Positions 9,501 to 18,784 of a DNA stretch of 25,730 bases are shown here, piece by piece (the stretch's first letter is position 1; every line of letters begins with the position of its first letter). Origin of the DNA: Rhizaria sp. SCN 62-66 (lineage: Eukaryota; Rhizaria, unplaced); contig MEDY01000525.1 in assembly GCA_001724265.1 (NCBI GenBank), positions 1 to 25,730 of the forward strand. Reading direction: 5' to 3'. A model generated the notes under the pieces. That model had not been told where the DNA came from, searched no databases, and saw only the letters and a program-made list of their open reading frames with translations. Position numbers and translations under genes: made by a program.

Positions 9501-11138
9501 ACAGCCCACCCCAGCGCCGAGTCTGGCGCCGAGGCCGAGGCCGTTGCCAGCGGTGTCGGCGGCTTTAACGACTTCAACGGCAGTGGTAGCGGCGAGTACC
9601 ACGTCGAGGACTTCGAGTTCGACGACAGCGCGCGCCGCGAGGTGCCTAGTGCCCGACAGGAGGCGCCAAACGATGTTGCTGCTTCCAGCGCTTTGCTTGC
9701 GCCTGATAGCTCTCTCCCTGCAGATTCCAACGCTCCGCCTGAGCCTGTCAGCGGTGCGCCTTTGACGGGGCGGCGCAGCGGCGAGCTGAAGCTGGGCACT
9801 GTAGCCGACAGTGCTAACCTTGTCCCAGGCTACGGTGCTAATGCCGTATATGGTTATGAATACGACTTCTTCAGTGACAACTACGGTGCCATAAGCCCCT
9901 CTTTCGCGCCAGATCCGAAGCAGAAGCTCGCGTCAGCGTCAGTCCCCGTCGCGCTCACCGCACCACTAGCAACCGCTGTCGCAGTGACCGAGCCTATCGT
10001 GGCCATCCCTATATTAGCTCCAGCTGCGCCAGCGCCCGCTGTGACATCTGTGCCCGCCTCTGTCGCTGCAGCTCCGATTGCTGCTCCCACTGCTCCAATT
10101 GCTGCTTCCTGGCCCGCACCCGCGCCTATATCCACGCTTGTTGCTGCTCCGCAGGCCTCAGCGCCGCGCAGCGTGTTTGCGGCGGCGGGCGGCGGCGCTG
10201 GCGCTGGTGACGGCGAAGATGACTGGGCCTTCGAGGACACGGAGCCTTCCGCGTCTTCTGTGCCGGCCTTGACCCAGCCGACGGTCTTTGCGCCCGCGCA
10301 CGAGTCGGAGGCAGCGCGCGATTTGCAGCCCATTGTGCTAGCACCAGTCACTGTTGAGGCGCAGTCTCACACGACCGCGGTTGCGCCCACTGTGGTACAT
10401 GTGCTGAAGTCTGCTGATGCCTCAGTCGCTGCAGCGGCGCCCGTTGCTCTGCCGTCTGCCGCCGACGTCCTGTCTGCAGACGATTTGTGCGACGGTGACG
10501 ATGATCCGTACGCCAACGAAGGCTTTGAAGAATACGAGGACGACTGGGCAACTGACGACGCTGTGCCTGTCGCATCTGAAAGCGCGGCTGTTGTTGCTGT
10601 TGTAGGAGGCGCAGTCTCGCGGAAAGCGACATTACGTAAAGCCACGGCACGCCTTGAAGCTTTGCGGCAGAACACAGAGCGACAGAGCGTGGTGCGGCAA
10701 AGTAGTGCTCGTGATGACGCAGACGTTGTGGTTGTGCAAGGCACAACGAGCAATGCAACCGCGAATATTAACCAGGATACGAACCAAGAGTCGAACTTGG
10801 AACAGAGTGCGGTGCTGACGCAGCAGTCGGTGGCACGGGTGGCAACAGAGCGGCCCCTGTCGGATAATGGCAACGATGCTGATTTTGATAGCTGGATGGC
10901 ACAGCTGGGCAGCGTGACGCCAGCTGCAGAGCCCACAGCGACATTGTCCCCTTTGGTGGTCGCTGCACCAGCTCTGTCGAAGCCGAAGGTGTCCAAGTTC
11001 AGGAAAAACAAATCACCTTTGCTCCCTGAGGTTCCCACCAAGCCAGGCGAACTCAACGATGAAGAGCAAGACATGCTTGCACTAGTGTTACCTTTGAACG
11101 AAGCGGCCAGCTTAGTTGACAACGAATACTACTTCTGA
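6507..11138 (+). CDS. Large Ala/Gln/Glu-rich protein with an internal in-frame TAG
   Basis: Unrecognised. From ATG at 6507 (A at -3) the frame runs 320 codons to TAG at 7467-7469, continues in the same frame, and ends with TGA at 11136-11138; read through, it is about 1,543 residues. Both halves share style and motifs: the N-terminus has DDDEFDYG and the second half FDIDDDDYGDN, and Gln/Ser-rich sequence continues across the TAG. After it come Ser/Pro/Gln sequence, a highly charged Ala/Glu/Lys/Arg stretch of about 240 residues (about 8250-8990) that should form one long helix, as in TolA-like or single-alpha-helix proteins, then acidic patches each with an aromatic residue (YDNDWA, DDWAFED, EDDWATDD, FDSWM), a Lys-rich segment and a short C-terminus ending NEYYF. 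It may be one gene with a recoded or mutated codon, or a truncated gene plus a second gene starting at an internal ATG. No enzyme domain is visible, so a scaffold is a guess. Confidence 0.65.
7467..7469 (+). other. In-frame TAG inside the Ala/Gln-rich gene
   Basis: The only stop in the frame between 6507 and 11135. The context is GGA TAG CAG TCG; the first codon after TAG matches the CAR of the known UAG-CARYYA leaky-stop context, and the next is YYG rather than YYA. Flanking codons are Gln/Ser-rich, so CAG to TAG is the simplest mutation. I found no splice pair that removes the codon and keeps the frame. Confidence 0.75.
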
Positions 11139-11607
11139 AATCACGTGAAATTACTCAATAATACATTTGCCTTTTGGAATCACTCACTTACGGTATACTA
11201 ATACATGTACTTAGTAAGCTTACTAGTGTACAACTAGTACGAAGTACATGTACTAGTACACGTACATGTATAGTCATATTTCGCTTCGATAATCAGAACT
11301 CGAGAGTTCCGAAAAACATGACACTAACGTAGGTAAAACAACAATCCAAGATTTTCTCAACATCCACGAAAAGCTTGCTTTGTTTTTCGTCCAAGAAAAC
11401 TCTCGAATCGTTGTAAGCCTTTTCTCGTCAGATACTTTGTTACTTTTACTCTTATTATTGACAGTCGATATACATTTCACAAGTGTTTTATAATAACATT
11501 TTTATTATACTGTATGCAACATCCCTCTTCAATTAGCTCCTCAACTCCCGTTCACAACCTCACGCTTGTTTTGCTACGATCTAGCTACTGGCAAAGCTGT
11601 ACTTTGT
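11139..11607. other. Intergenic with nested palindromes
   Basis: About 470 bp of AT-rich sequence with no supported gene. It contains the palindrome cluster at 11201-11271 and an imperfect inverted repeat (CGAGAGTT near 11299 against AACTCTCG near 11397, with neighbouring CGAAAAAC/GTTTTTCG), which could be a small mobile-element remnant. The rest would be the 3' end of the upstream gene and the promoter of the next. Confidence 0.45.
11201..11271. repeat. Nested inverted repeats around ACATGTAC
   Basis: Ten-base arms ATACATGTAC (11201-11210) and GTACATGTAT (11262-11271) are perfect reverse complements. Between them sit the perfect palindromes TAGTAAGCTTACTA (11212-11225) and AGTACATGTACT (11243-11254) and a CTAGT...ACTAG stem. 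A related palindrome lies at 17300-17317, on the other side of the next gene. Confidence 0.75.
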
Positions 11608-14600
11608 ATGAGTGATACGGAGAGGCATCTCAAGGAGCTCCTTGACAAGGAGGCAGGCGAACAACAACAACAACAACAACAGCAGCAGCAACAACAACAA
11701 CAACGCCTCGATGCAGCAGCTCAGGTGGAGCTGGCGGAGCCTTCGGCACTCTCGACTGCCATCACAAGCTCCTCAACACGGACAGCCCCGCTTACGCCTG
11801 CAGCGACAATACAAAGCTTGCAAGATTCCAGCAATGCCGCGCATGATGAGCTATCCCGCCTCTTGGCTGAGGCCCAGAGGACAACTGAGAGCCACGCAGA
11901 CGCAACATCAACGACAAACACTGTGGGAGCTAATCCAGTAACCACTCCAGCTGCTGCTACTGCTGCTGCTGCAACTAGCACTCAGGCTGCTGCTGATGCA
12001 AGTGTTGCATCAATGGACGTTCCAGGTGCTATGTCTTCCGGGGCAGAACTGTCTCTTTTGCGGTTGCGTGCTAAGATGATTGAGACATCGCAAGCTTTTC
12101 TCTCGCTGTGTCAGCAGTTAGCTGTCGCTGATGAAGCTTTAGATCATGCAGTGTCGCATTTCAATTCGCAAGACTCAAGCAAGGCACATTTACACCACGC
12201 TGATCCCAAGCATGTTAAACATCTCGAGCTTGTTGCATATAATATCAGCAAGAACCTGACGCGTGCGGCGCCTCAAGCAAAGAAAGCACTTGTTGCGTAT
12301 AATTCGGCTGTAGCTGATGCATCTGCAGTTGCGCAACCTGCTGCGCCGGCAACCACGGCAAACGCAGCTTTTCGAAGTATACCGGTCACTGTTGCCCTGG
12401 ATACTGCTCAGATCGCCCGTACAGCGGACAAAAACTCTGTAACTGCTTTCTCTCTTCAGCAGTTATATTCGGATATGATCGAAACAGAGATAGCGGCATT
12501 CGCAGTGCGTCAACAAGAAGCTATTGCGAGTAAAATTCTTCGCATCGCAGTGACGTGTGACGCATCAACAGACGACATCAATGCAAAACAAGAGCGTTTC
12601 ATGATTGCGTTCCGCAACATCACTTTTAAGAAGAGCATTGCTGTGAGTCTTGCCAAAATGGCGCGTGCTGTATACAACTTGGCGACTACTATGGTTGGCA
12701 ACTCTGTGAATTCTACTGCTTCTCCTGCATTAGTAGATGTGGTTGTAACCATCGTTGCTGCTCCAACCATTGCTTCTGCGGTGACTTTCGAATCCGAGTC
12801 TGCTTCAAGTTTGCTCTTGAAGCTGCGTCAGGCAGATGCAGAGTTTCTGACTCTGCTTCAGCAAGCATCTAACTTGCAAACAGATCTTCTTGATGCAAGG
12901 GTTCGCTCTCAGTCCCAAGACACGCACGATGAGACTGGGACTCTGAAGAGTGGGGCACACAGTCTCTGCGCGAAGATGATTACTTCTATGGGACAAACAA
13001 AATGTTTGCTTGCTGCATACGACCTTGCTCTCGCTGATGCTGCTGATGCTGCTACTGCTGCTGATACTGTTAATGCTGATGATGATGCTGCTACTGCTGC
13101 TGATACTGTTAATGCTGATGATGATGCTGCTATGATGATGATGCTGCTACTGCTGCTGATACTGTTAATGCTGATGATGATGCTGCTACTGCTGCTGATG
13201 ATAATGCTGATAATAATGCTGATAATAATGCTGATGATAATGCTGATGATAGTGCTGATGCTGCTGTTAGTGTCCCTTATCCTACTGAGAACTCTGATGA
13301 TACAGCAGCGTCAACAACCACGGCCCTTGAACATCTGTGTGCGGAGTTGACTGATGTAGAGAAAACGTCCCGCACTATCCGCCAACAAGTATCTATTGCT
13401 TATGCAGCTCTTCTTAAAGCGAGGGTGTGTTCCCAGTCACAAGATCTTAATGTCGCGCAGCATCAGCGTGATCAAATCGAGCTTCTTGAGAGCACGCTCC
13501 GTGACCTATGCATCAAGGCGAATTTAAACAAAGACCTCGCCAAACGGTTGCTTAATGCGTACAACCCGGCTACTGATGCTGTTGCCAATGAAACCTCTCA
13601 TATCGATGTAAACGGTCTTGCAAATACTGTGGTGAACATTGCCATGCAGGTGCAAATGCTGTGCAGCCAGGCTGCTGTACCGCCTATCGCTGTTACTACT
13701 TCCCCGAGTGTCTATGCTGCCAGCACGATTGCTGCTACTGCTAAATCCGATGTTTCTGCCACTGCGCCAACGGTCGCACATGTAACTCTTAAGCAGTTGC
13801 AAGCTGAGGTGACCAAGACAGAACAAGTCGCTTGTGCGTGGCGCCAACAGACTGTTTCCGCTAACGCGGCAGTTCTTCTTGGTGAAAAGCTTTGTACTCA
13901 GTTGCAAAACCCGGACAAGGCGGAGCAACAGCGCACTAAAACTGAGCGTCTCAGGATTGCGCTTAACACCGCTACTTTCCAGTCCGAAACTGCGGCGTAT
14001 CTTGCATCAGCGGCGCGTGCGTTGTACAACTTGGCTTCTACTGTAAGGACAATTGCTGGGGTTATGACTGATAATCCGATCCCTGATGCAGTCGTTGCAA
14101 CAACTGTTGTGCCAACCTCTGAATATTTGCGGAAACCTGTATCTATCGGACAACTACGTTCGAACAGGCTCAAGACAAACGCACATTTGAAAAAGCTTTG
14201 TTGTCAGGCAGTTCACACTCAAAGTCTTCTCGAAAAAATAGCAAGCTCCCCGAAGACGCAAAATAACGAGCGCGAGATGATTGCGGCTCGCAATCTCTGC
14301 ACGAATATGTTTTCTGTCATGGATCAAGCAAAATATTAGCTCAGCACGAACGACGTAGCTGTTGCTACGTTTGCCTCAGTTTCCTTTCCTGCCATTGTTG
14401 CAACTGCAACAAGTGCGTTCTTTAAGCAGCTGCCCTATGATATGACCAGGACAAAAGAAACGTATCTCGCAATGCACAAGAAGGCAGTTGTTGCAACTGC
14501 AACAAGTGCGTTCCTTAAGCAGCTGCCTTATGATATGATCAGGACAAAAGAAACGTATCTCGCAATGCACAAGAAGGCAGTTACAGCTCTCGCGGCTCTT

Positions 14601-17093
14601 GATGAAGCGAGGGCTCGTCCACTGTCGCATAACCCACGCAAGGCACAGCAACAGTGGAGTGAGATTGAGTGTCTTTTGGACGTTGTTCGTGATCTTGGTA
14701 GGGAGGTAGCGACTGCCTTTGATCTTGCTCAAGAGGCGTGCAGCGCGTACAAGGCTGAGATTTGTTCTTCTAGTTCTAGCGTGTCTTCTCCAAACACGCC
14801 CCTTGAAAATGCGCGTGCGGAGATGACGAAGACCAAGAGCGCTGTCAACGCACTCGATCTTCGGCGGGCTATAATCATGAGGGATTTGCGTGCCGCACAG
14901 GACCGGTCTTTTTCACAAGACATCTCCGAAGCTCTGCAACAGCGCATGAAGTTCGAGAATCTTAAGAGTGCGGAGCGTGACATTGACGCCAAGATTATAT
15001 CAGCCACATCCTGTGCCAAGACAGCATTCTATATCTTCAACTTGATTGCAGCAGCTACAACAGCAGATATTGCGATGTCTCTCTCCAAGAACTTGTCTGC
15101 TGGCACCGTTGCACCTGTCAGCACAGATGTCCCATCGTGCGTCTCTGCGGGTTTATTGTCGTCCCCCTGGGTATCAAATAGTAATTACATTGCACAGCTT
15201 ACCACAACAATTTCTAAAACGCGGGAGAGCACTGACGAGATCATTGAAGAAACGAATATAGCAATCAGTAAGCTGATAAAGGCACGGACATTGAAGAAGC
15301 CTAAACTTCATAATGAAGCGCAGGTTGCTCAAGCACGCACAAACAAGCTTGAACAGAATGTGAAACAACTCTGCAAGCATGCAGCACAAGCGGGCAGAAA
15401 ACTAAAGAGTCTGGTCCAGAAGTACAACATGGTGGCAACTAAACTGGCTACTTATCAGCGGTCTGCAGCGTCATACGTCTCAATTGAATCTAAAACCACC
15501 CGCAATGACGTGATCAACACAAAGGCGAATAACTGTAACCCAGAGGATAATCGTTCTGACAATTACAACGCTGACAACAACAAGGATCATGATGAAAACA
15601 GCCAAAGCAACAACAACAACAACAATAGTAACGATAGCGACTGCAACGGCGCTGCCGAGCTTTCCAACAGCGATGATGACTCCGACTATGACGATCACGA
15701 TGATGAAAACAACAGCACGTCCATCGCAGACCAGATGAATCTCGCATGGGAGTTCTACTCAGCTACACTGCCGCGCTATGACTGTACCTGTGCGCCCTGC
15801 ACTGACAGCGACTGTACGTGCGGGGCGCGGCGCTGCGTGGACGGCGTCAAGTGCGACTGTGCCGACGTGCCCGAGTGGTACCACAACCTGTTTGTGCAAC
15901 GGCCCAATGTCTTACGCCGTGTACGCTGTCTTCTGAGGCGCGCAAACGTGTCGTCCTCGAATGCGGTAACCGATATTACGCCCTCGTTCTGTTCTGATGC
16001 TGCCGATGCAAGCACAATTTTTGCTGCTTTTACGCATGTGCCGCTGCATCAGGTTCGTGTAGTTGTCCTTGGTCAAGACCCTCTGCCGCGCGAGAGCGGT
16101 GCGAACGGTTACGCATTTTGCTCGGACTGCGACAGCGTTGACAGCACGCATGACACCGTAGCTATCGTGCTGCAAGAGATGTACAACTGCACTGGTGATG
16201 ACATCCCAAAAGCTCACAATAGGCTTGATCAGACAAGGAACCCGCTATCCCGCATCATCAACTGCAATGACACAATGCCTCTGTCTAAACATGGCCAGTT
16301 TCTTGCCGAACAGGGCGTGTTGCTGCTACAGTCAGCGCTGACGCACGCAAACGGTGACTTACGCTCGCACTTGCACGCATGGCATCCGTTCACGTGCGCC
16401 ATTCTGCGGCTCATTGCGCGCACAAACCCCAACGTAATTGTCGTGGCTCTGGGCGATATTGCGCGCGACATAGTCGTAACGTCGTTACACGGCGTCAGCG
16501 ACTCGCTGCTGTGCGACTTCCGCTCTCAACGCGCCGCACACGAGATGGACATGGATATTTACACCGGTAAGTGCGACGAGTACGGGGTGTTGAACGACAA
16601 TGTCGATGCCAACGCAGTTCGTAGTGGCAGTAAGTCCGTGTTGCTGCCAGTGGATCAGGTCATTTTAGCCGGCAACCCATCTTCCAGCAACGATGACCTC
16701 CGCACACCCGGCGCGCAGCACCAGTTCATCGGATCCGATGTCTACCGAAAGGTAAACCACCTCCTGACAGCACGCGGCAAGCACCCTGTACGCTGGCTGC
16801 CGGCTGAATGGCTTGGTCAACCGACTGATAGCCTTGGGTCAGAGTCAATGTCACAAGCTGATTCTGAGCAAGAGCAAGCTTTGAAGTCGCGTGACAAAAA
16901 AAAGCGGCGTCCGCGCAGGCGTCCGCGCATGCGTTCGAAGAAGACCGATGGCGATGCTGACCTGAATCAGGGCGAGTGCGCCAACGGCAATGACAACACG
17001 TTGACATATCAACAAAATGACTGCGCTGTCGAAGAAACTGGGGAGGAAGATATGTCGGAAGAAGAGGATAGCAATGTAAATAAGTCAAACTGA
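11608..17093 (+). CDS. Helical-repeat protein fused to a divergent UNG-like domain (frame-broken)
   Basis: Apparently one gene in three pieces: frame 1 from ATG 11608 to about 13131, then the frame of position 13131 onward to TAG at 14337-14339, then the same frame to TGA at 17091-17093. Order: Gln run (11660-11702), nine related helical units of about 85-95 residues (about 12049-15450), a Asn/Asp-rich acidic linker (about 15500-15720), a cysteine cluster (about 15780-15870), a uracil-DNA-glycosylase-like domain (about 15870-16815), a basic stretch KKKRRPRRRPRMRSKK that looks like a nuclear localisation signal, and an acidic tail. Repeat homology continues across both breaks, so the pieces belong together. 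Codon use and GC are visibly lower than in flanking genes, which hints at a different origin. It could be a recent pseudogene, an assembly problem at the repeats, or a recoded gene; the last piece (an ATG lies at 14442) might also be expressed alone. No introns were needed in this model. Confidence 0.65.
13048..13260 (+). repeat. 39-bp minisatellite with a frame-changing partial unit
   Basis: Copies of a 39-bp unit starting GCTGCTACTGCTGCTGATAC lie at 13048-13086, 13087-13125 and 13143-13181, then degenerate into GAT/AAT/GCT triplets to about 13260. Between copies 2 and 3 is a 17-bp partial unit (13126-13142). As 17 is not a multiple of three, it moves the Ala/Asp-rich frame and causes the frameshift of the host gene. 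Confidence 0.85.
14337..14339 (+). other. In-frame TAG within helical unit 6
   Basis: The codon interrupts unit 6 after DQAKY; the same frame continues with LSTNDVAVA. Gapless comparison with unit 3 (QTKCLLAAYDLALA) puts the TAG opposite a Leu coded TTG, one substitution away. Confidence 0.75.
14395..14580 (+). repeat. 93-bp in-frame tandem duplication
   Basis: Copy 1 (14395-14487) and copy 2 (14488-14580) differ at only a few positions and each encodes a 31-residue segment including TKETYLAMHKKAV. The similarity shows a recent event, far younger than the helical-unit array it sits in. Confidence 0.9.
15779..16815 (+). other. Cysteine cluster plus family-1 UNG-like domain
   Basis: Family-1 uracil-DNA glycosylases remove uracil from DNA. 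Three family landmarks are present in order. First, VVVLGQDPLPRESGANGYAF near 16056-16115 corresponds to the water-activating motif GQDPYHGxxxAxGLxF and keeps the Asp, but Tyr-His is Leu-Pro. Second, LAEQGVLLLQSALT (about 16300-16345) matches the WAxQGVLLLNxxLT segment. Third, LAGNPSSS (about 16663-16690) takes the place of the HPSPLS loop, so the catalytic His is missing. The ending SDVYRKVNHLL fits the usual FxxxNxxL helix. Just ahead sit nine cysteines (CxCxxCx4CxCx4Cx5CxC, about 15781-15864), a possible metal site not typical of the family. The fold assignment is fairly safe; glycosylase activity is doubtful. Confidence 0.8.
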
Positions 17094-17689
17094 CGATGGC
17101 TCTAATTGTACTACGTACCATATTGCTGCGTTTAGACGAGAGCAGTGGAACAATGATATGCGCGAAGGCGCAACAAAGAAAATTATGATGACGAAGATTC
17201 GATGAAAGCAAGAGTAATAACGAACATTCTGAGGTTAAGAAGGCTCAGGGGACTGGGCTGTCAGGTACCCGTCAGTGTAATAAAAATTGTAACGGAGTAT
17301 ACATGTACGTACATGTACAAAATTTAAAAAAAAAATAGCTACAGATAAGGAGGTCACATAATGTTTAAAGTCGAATGATGACTCCAACGAGTACAATATA
17401 CAAGTATGAATCCACGACTGCAATACGTATTGATACATGAGATGAGTGCTGCGACGCGAGCGCTTCGCGCATCACTGCGAAGTGGAGCTGCTGCACGCGT
17501 GCACTTTCGCGATGGCTTAAAATGCTCAAATATATAGGCTTGCTAAGAGGAGTTTCACCCCTACATATCACGATCCAGAGATGCTTTAATTTAAAACAAA
17601 TCGGTTTCATGGTGGGTATGATGAATTCTACTATTTTCGCTCAACTTGATATATTCCCCCAATTGTGAGATCTATTATAGATGGGAGGA
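17094..17689. other. Intergenic downstream of the UNG-like gene
   Basis: No gene is supported. It contains the 18-bp palindrome at 17300-17317, a poly-A stretch just after it (about 17325-17336) and a GC-rich inverted segment near 17448-17475. The short frames look random. Confidence 0.4.
17300..17317. repeat. Perfect 18-bp palindrome TACATGTACGTACATGTA
   Basis: The sequence is its own reverse complement and shares the ten-mers ATACATGTAC and CGTACATGTA with the palindrome cluster at 11201-11271. The two sites flank the repeat-UNG gene. Confidence 0.85.
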
Positions 17690-18200
17690 CGCTTGTCACC
17701 TGAAGAGGGAGACTTTAAGTTGGCGCGCGATGCGACGGACACCACGACCAGCGCGGCGGAGAGCACTGTCAAGGCTACAGCCGCCCGTGCCAGCCGGTGA
17801 TAGATCGTCGTCGTCTGGAGGAGTTCGCTGCTACCGTGTTCCGTCAGAAGCGTCTGGCCTTCGCCAAGAAGTACCGCACTCACAACTGGAGCAAGACCAT
17901 ATTCACCGACGAGAAGGTCTTGAGGATTGGCCGCCGTGGCGCCGCCGTTCACTACCGTATTGGCGAGTTGCCGGTCATGGAGGTCAGCGACTGCGGTGGC
18001 GCGGTCGCGCATCTGCAAGACGCGGCGAATCGCCCCATGTCTCCGAGGGGGCGTCATCCGGCAAGACAACGCTCGGTGCCATGTGGCTCGGGAATCCTCG
18101 GCTGCCTTAAGCGCCGTCGCTCAACGTGCTGCCCAACCGGCCCGCCCAAGAACCAGTTCCTCCAGGAAGAGGAATCCTTCACATGACATGACTGGTTGAG
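17690..18200 (+). mobile_element. Degraded Tc1/mariner-type transposase remnant
   Basis: A cut-and-paste DDE transposase relic. In one frame (from about 17797) it reads RQKRLAFAKKYRTHNWSKTI followed by FTDEKVLRIG, the typical Tc1/mariner stretch around the first catalytic Asp (codon 17908). In a second frame it reads GVIRQDNARCHVARESS, the segment around the second Asp (codon 18065). A third frame has LPNRPAQEPVPP, weakly like the WPxxSPDLNPIE region of the third acidic residue. The Asp-Asp spacing is about 52 codons instead of roughly 90, so a deletion and frameshift lie between them. Most of the DNA-binding region is missing or unrecognisable, and I could not define terminal repeats. The element must be immobile. 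Confidence 0.8.
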
Positions 18201-18640
18201 GGCTACTAATCGCGGTAAATTTATAATTGTCAAATAAAATAAAATAATATAAATATGATATATTTCATTAATAAATTATGCCTTCATTTTATGAAAACTA
18301 AAATTACATTTTATGGAAAAGACTTTGATACTAGTTAAAATGTTTAATAAATAATTTAAGTATTCTTTAATAAAATATAATATTTTTTTGTCGCCACAAG
18401 CAGTATATTTTCAGACAGCTATAACTCAAAATTGAAAACGGTCAGAAAAAGGCAATTAAACATATTAAACACGCTAATGTACAATAAATTATTAAAAAAG
18501 GTTTATATTTGTATTTATTTGCATTTATCTAAATATATCACTATACAATTATCAATAATCAAAGTATTCTAAAAATAAAAATGATTTTATGTATATTATA
18601 TGATTTCATAAAAATGGTATATTTACTACATGTTGAAACC
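18201..18640. other. AT-rich island between transposase relic and FKBP
   Basis: About 440 bp that are strikingly AT-rich in a GC-rich neighbourhood, with many TAA/ATA words and no open frame of note. It directly follows the transposase relic, so it may be the non-coding end of that element, another inserted element, or organellar DNA. No recognisable gene is visible in it. Confidence 0.55.
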
Positions 18641-18784
18641 GTATTTTGATCTCCTCGCTGCACTTAAACACGACAATCGAGAGTTGGTGACTGCGAGCCT
18701 GAAGACGTCAAGACCCGAAGACCGGCGGAGAAATTGAGCTGATCATCCTGCGCGAAGGAGTTCATGGATTGTCTAAGCGATATA

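Larger units (their letters stand above)
12049..15450 (+). repeat. Nine divergent helical units arranged as three triplets
   Basis: Units begin near 12049, 12451, 12808, 13317, 13785, 14145, 14418, 14802 and 15190. Most share a leading L..L pattern, a Thr about ten residues in, a central segment often ending in a QD, and a closing Ala-rich helix. Units 1, 4 and 7 resemble each other most (KALVAYNSA, RLLNAYNPA, EACSAYKAE), as do 2, 5 and 8 (ARAVYNLAT, ARALYNLAS, AFYIFNLIA) and 3, 6 and 9, so the array looks like a three-unit block present three times. Assignments were made by eye. Confidence 0.65.

Noticed and set aside
8094-9602. 502-codon antisense frame and several other overlapping frames in the Ala/Glu-rich gene
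   Set aside because: GC-rich Ala/Glu coding sequence leaves other frames free of stops; none has folded-domain signal or supporting splice or start context.
14306-14341. Possible tiny intron removing the second TAG
   Set aside because: At about 36 bp it would be far shorter than all others, with a poor 5' site, and would delete residues that align with a homologous unit.
17183-17232. Possible C/D-box snoRNA (ATGATGA followed by CTGA)
   Set aside because: Boxes are only about 45 bases apart and there is no terminal stem, so it is within chance expectation.
17641-18069. Minus-strand frame over the transposase relic
   Set aside because: The plus strand carries the recognisable Tc1/mariner motifs; the minus frame is a shadow.
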